From Bacteroidales bacterium UBA2939 (lineage in GTDB: Bacteria > Bacteroidota > Bacteroidia > Bacteroidales > P3), in contig DECD01000019.1 of NCBI GenBank assembly GCA_002349055.1, forward strand, positions 79,554 through 85,366: a stretch of 5,813 bases of DNA, written 5' to 3'. Both the position numbers and the translations under genes were made by a program. Each line of letters opens with the position of its first letter. The first letter of the stretch is position 1. Positions 4,458-5,813 of the stretch are shown one piece after another. The notes under the pieces are model-generated. The model did no database searches. It was not told the DNA's origin and saw nothing but the letters and a program-made list of their open reading frames with translations.

Positions 4458-5804
4458 ATGAAAACAATCAAAACACTGACGATTGGACTTTTCATGGCAG
4501 CCATGGGTACGTCTGCCATGGCCCAAATGCCCAACTGGGGATGCGACGAAGAGACACAGCAGAAGATGCTCGAACCCGTGTCCCTCTATCAGGACGCCAT
4601 CAAACAGTACAAAGCCACCAAAGACAACCGCTGGCTTGAAGAGGCTTATCCCTTCTGGCACCAGGTGGTGGCCAACTGCCCCAAACAGAGCAAGAACCTC
4701 TACAACAACGGCACCAACATCATGAGAGTGATGATTGCCAAAGCCCAAACCACGGCCGAGCGCGACACCCTGATTGAAGAGCTCATGCGCATGTACGACA
4801 TCCGCATCGCCAACTACGGCGAAGGCCCCAAGTGGACCGCCAAGAAGGCCCTCGACCTGGAGGAAATCCTGAAAGAGGAAGGTCTGGAGCGCTACTACGT
4901 CCTCTATGACCAGGCCGTGAGAATGGAAGGCGAGCTCGAGGCCGCCTACCTAGTGAAGTACATGGAAGCCACCATCAACTACGTGCGTGCCGGCAAGGCC
5001 GAGCCCACCCTGGTGGTCGACAACTACGACATCGCCAGCGAGAAACTCGAGGACGAACTTCAGAAGAATGCCGACGACAGCGTGAAAGCCGCCACCATCC
5101 GTGGCTACATCGCCGGTGTCGAGGCCGCCTTCTCGCCCTATGCCACCTGCGACCAGCTGGTGGAAATCTACAGCAAGAAATTCGAGGCCGACCCCGAGAA
5201 CGTGGACCTGCTGAAGAAAATCACCAACATCATGTCGAAGAAAGGCTGCACCGGTCAGCAGCTCTTCTTCTCGGCCACCGAGAACCTCTACCGCCTGGAA
5301 CCCACCCCCGCCACCGCCATGAAGATGGGTGCCATGTGCCTCCAGAAGAAGGATTACTCCGAAGCCATCAAATACCTGGTTGACGCCACCAAGGGTGTGT
5401 CCGACAAAGACAAATACATGGCCTACCTCTACCTCGGCCACGCCTACACTGGAGCCAAGAGCTACAGCGCCGCCCGCACGGCCTACAACAGCGCCGCCGA
5501 AGCCGACCGCACCAAAGGCGAGCCCTACCGCATGATTGCCCAGCTCTACGCCATGAGCACCTCGAGCGCCTCGGAGGACAACGTCAACGGTCACAGCGTC
5601 TACTGGGCCGCCGTCGACAAACTGCAGAAATCCAAATCGGTCGACCCCTCGGAAGAGAACGTCGAAGCTTGCAACCGCATGATCAGCACCTACAGTGCCC
5701 GCTTCCCCAAGCAGACCGACGCCTTCATGGCCGGCCTCGAGAACGGCAACCGCTTCACGGTGCCCGGATGGATTGGCGAATCGACCGTCGTGAGAACCCG
5801 ATAG
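4458..5804 (+). CDS. Secreted (periplasmic) TPR-repeat protein of Bacteroidales
   Basis: A 448-residue protein with a clear signal peptide: 'MKTIK', a hydrophobic core, and cleavage likely after 'SAMA' (22/23). There is no lipobox, since the residue after the cleavage site is Q. The body is almost entirely helical with TPR-like pairs. The best are at about 284-314 ('AMKMGAMCLQKKDYSEAIKYL'-like region), 319-350 ('AYLYLGHAYTGAKSYSAARTAY') and 354-397, with a weaker one at about 36-75. It ends with 'FPKQTDAFMAGL ... VPGWIGESTVVRTR', a tail I recognise from conserved Bacteroidales TPR proteins of about this size, usually annotated only as tetratricopeptide repeat protein. TPRs mediate protein-protein contacts, so a scaffold role at the envelope is plausible; the partner is unknown. 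It lies 71 bp downstream of the barrel gene, probably in the same transcript. Start ATG 4458 follows an A-rich leader and gives the complete signal peptide. Confidence 0.85.
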   Translation: MKTIKTLTIGLFMAAMGTSAMAQMPNWGCDEETQQKMLEPVSLYQDAIKQYKATKDNRWLEEAYPFWHQVVANCPKQSKNLYNNGTNIMRVMIAKAQTTAERDTLIEELMRMYDIRIANYGEGPKWTAKKALDLEEILKEEGLERYYVLYDQAVRMEGELEAAYLVKYMEATINYVRAGKAEPTLVVDNYDIASEKLEDELQKNADDSVKAATIRGYIAGVEAAFSPYATCDQLVEIYSKKFEADPENVDLLKKITNIMSKKGCTGQQLFFSATENLYRLEPTPATAMKMGAMCLQKKDYSEAIKYLVDATKGVSDKDKYMAYLYLGHAYTGAKSYSAARTAYNSAAEADRTKGEPYRMIAQLYAMSTSSASEDNVNGHSVYWAAVDKLQKSKSVDPSEENVEACNRMISTYSARFPKQTDAFMAGLENGNRFTVPGWIGESTVVRTR

Positions 5805-5808
5805 ACAG

Positions 5809-5813
5809 ATGAA
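5809..5813 (+). CDS. Possible start of a further downstream gene (cut by the edge)
   Basis: ATGAA lies 4 bp after the TPR gene's stop (TAG 5802-5804). Given the tight packing of this unit, it could be the first codons of the next operon member (M-K/N...). Only five bases are visible, so neither identity nor reality can be judged. In related genomes I recall an LPS-export protein (LptC-like) near this position, but nothing here shows that. Confidence 0.25.

Noticed and set aside
4950..5594. 214-codon minus-strand frame opposite the TPR gene
   Set aside because: Its runs of G, V and H are typical of antisense GC-rich reading, and the + strand TPR protein is clearly real.
1..5813. tRNA, rRNA, insertion sequence, toxin-antitoxin or defence genes
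   Set aside because: I looked for tRNA-like cloverleaves, transposase motifs and small paired genes in the gaps and found none. Nearly all the sequence is taken by five recognisable genes.

Overview
The window looks like a piece of a GC-rich Bacteroidales genome (phylum Bacteroidota), from a lineage I cannot name. Three things support this. There is a Bacteroidota-type promoter (TAnnTTTG -7 box). Starts are preceded by A-rich rather than Shine-Dalgarno leaders. The gene set is typical of gut or rumen Bacteroidales: CcsA/ResC, Pth, CoaX, an OmpP1/FadL-like barrel opening with 'PYSQFGIG' and 'NPFNPASY', and a secreted TPR protein ending in 'GWIGESTVVRTR'. All five supported genes are on the + strand.

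Layout. Positions 1-61 hold a GC-rich palindromic repeat cut by the left edge. Next, 61-1449 encodes a CcsA/ResC-type cytochrome c assembly protein whose true 5' end is uncertain. The gap 1450-1695 (about 245 bp) has no gene. It carries an 11-bp-periodic array that folds into a long imperfect palindrome (1509-1591), two further 11-bp-spaced direct repeats (1600-1620), and a promoter at about 1670-1677. From there a tightly packed unit runs: pth (1696-2349), coaX (2346-3062, ATGA overlap), an outer-membrane barrel gene (3052-4386, 11-bp overlap), a 71-bp A-rich leader, and a periplasmic TPR protein gene (4458-5804). A further ATG lies 4 bp after the last stop, at the right edge.

How the genes work together. 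CcsA delivers and ligates haem for c-type cytochromes at the periplasmic face. The pth-coaX unit joins translation housekeeping (recycling of peptidyl-tRNA) and the first step of CoA synthesis to two cell-envelope proteins. The overlaps imply co-transcription and translational coupling, not a shared pathway.

What stands out is the density of short-unit tandem repeats inside genes. There are 7-bp and 8-bp arrays in ccsA, two 7-bp arrays in coaX, a 9-bp array encoding the barrel protein's signal peptide, and the 11-bp array between genes. Most coding arrays fall where the protein should tolerate insertions, such as loops, linkers or a signal-peptide core. I see no new defence, mobile or biosynthetic system. 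The genes themselves are ordinary and the repeat biology is the part worth following up.
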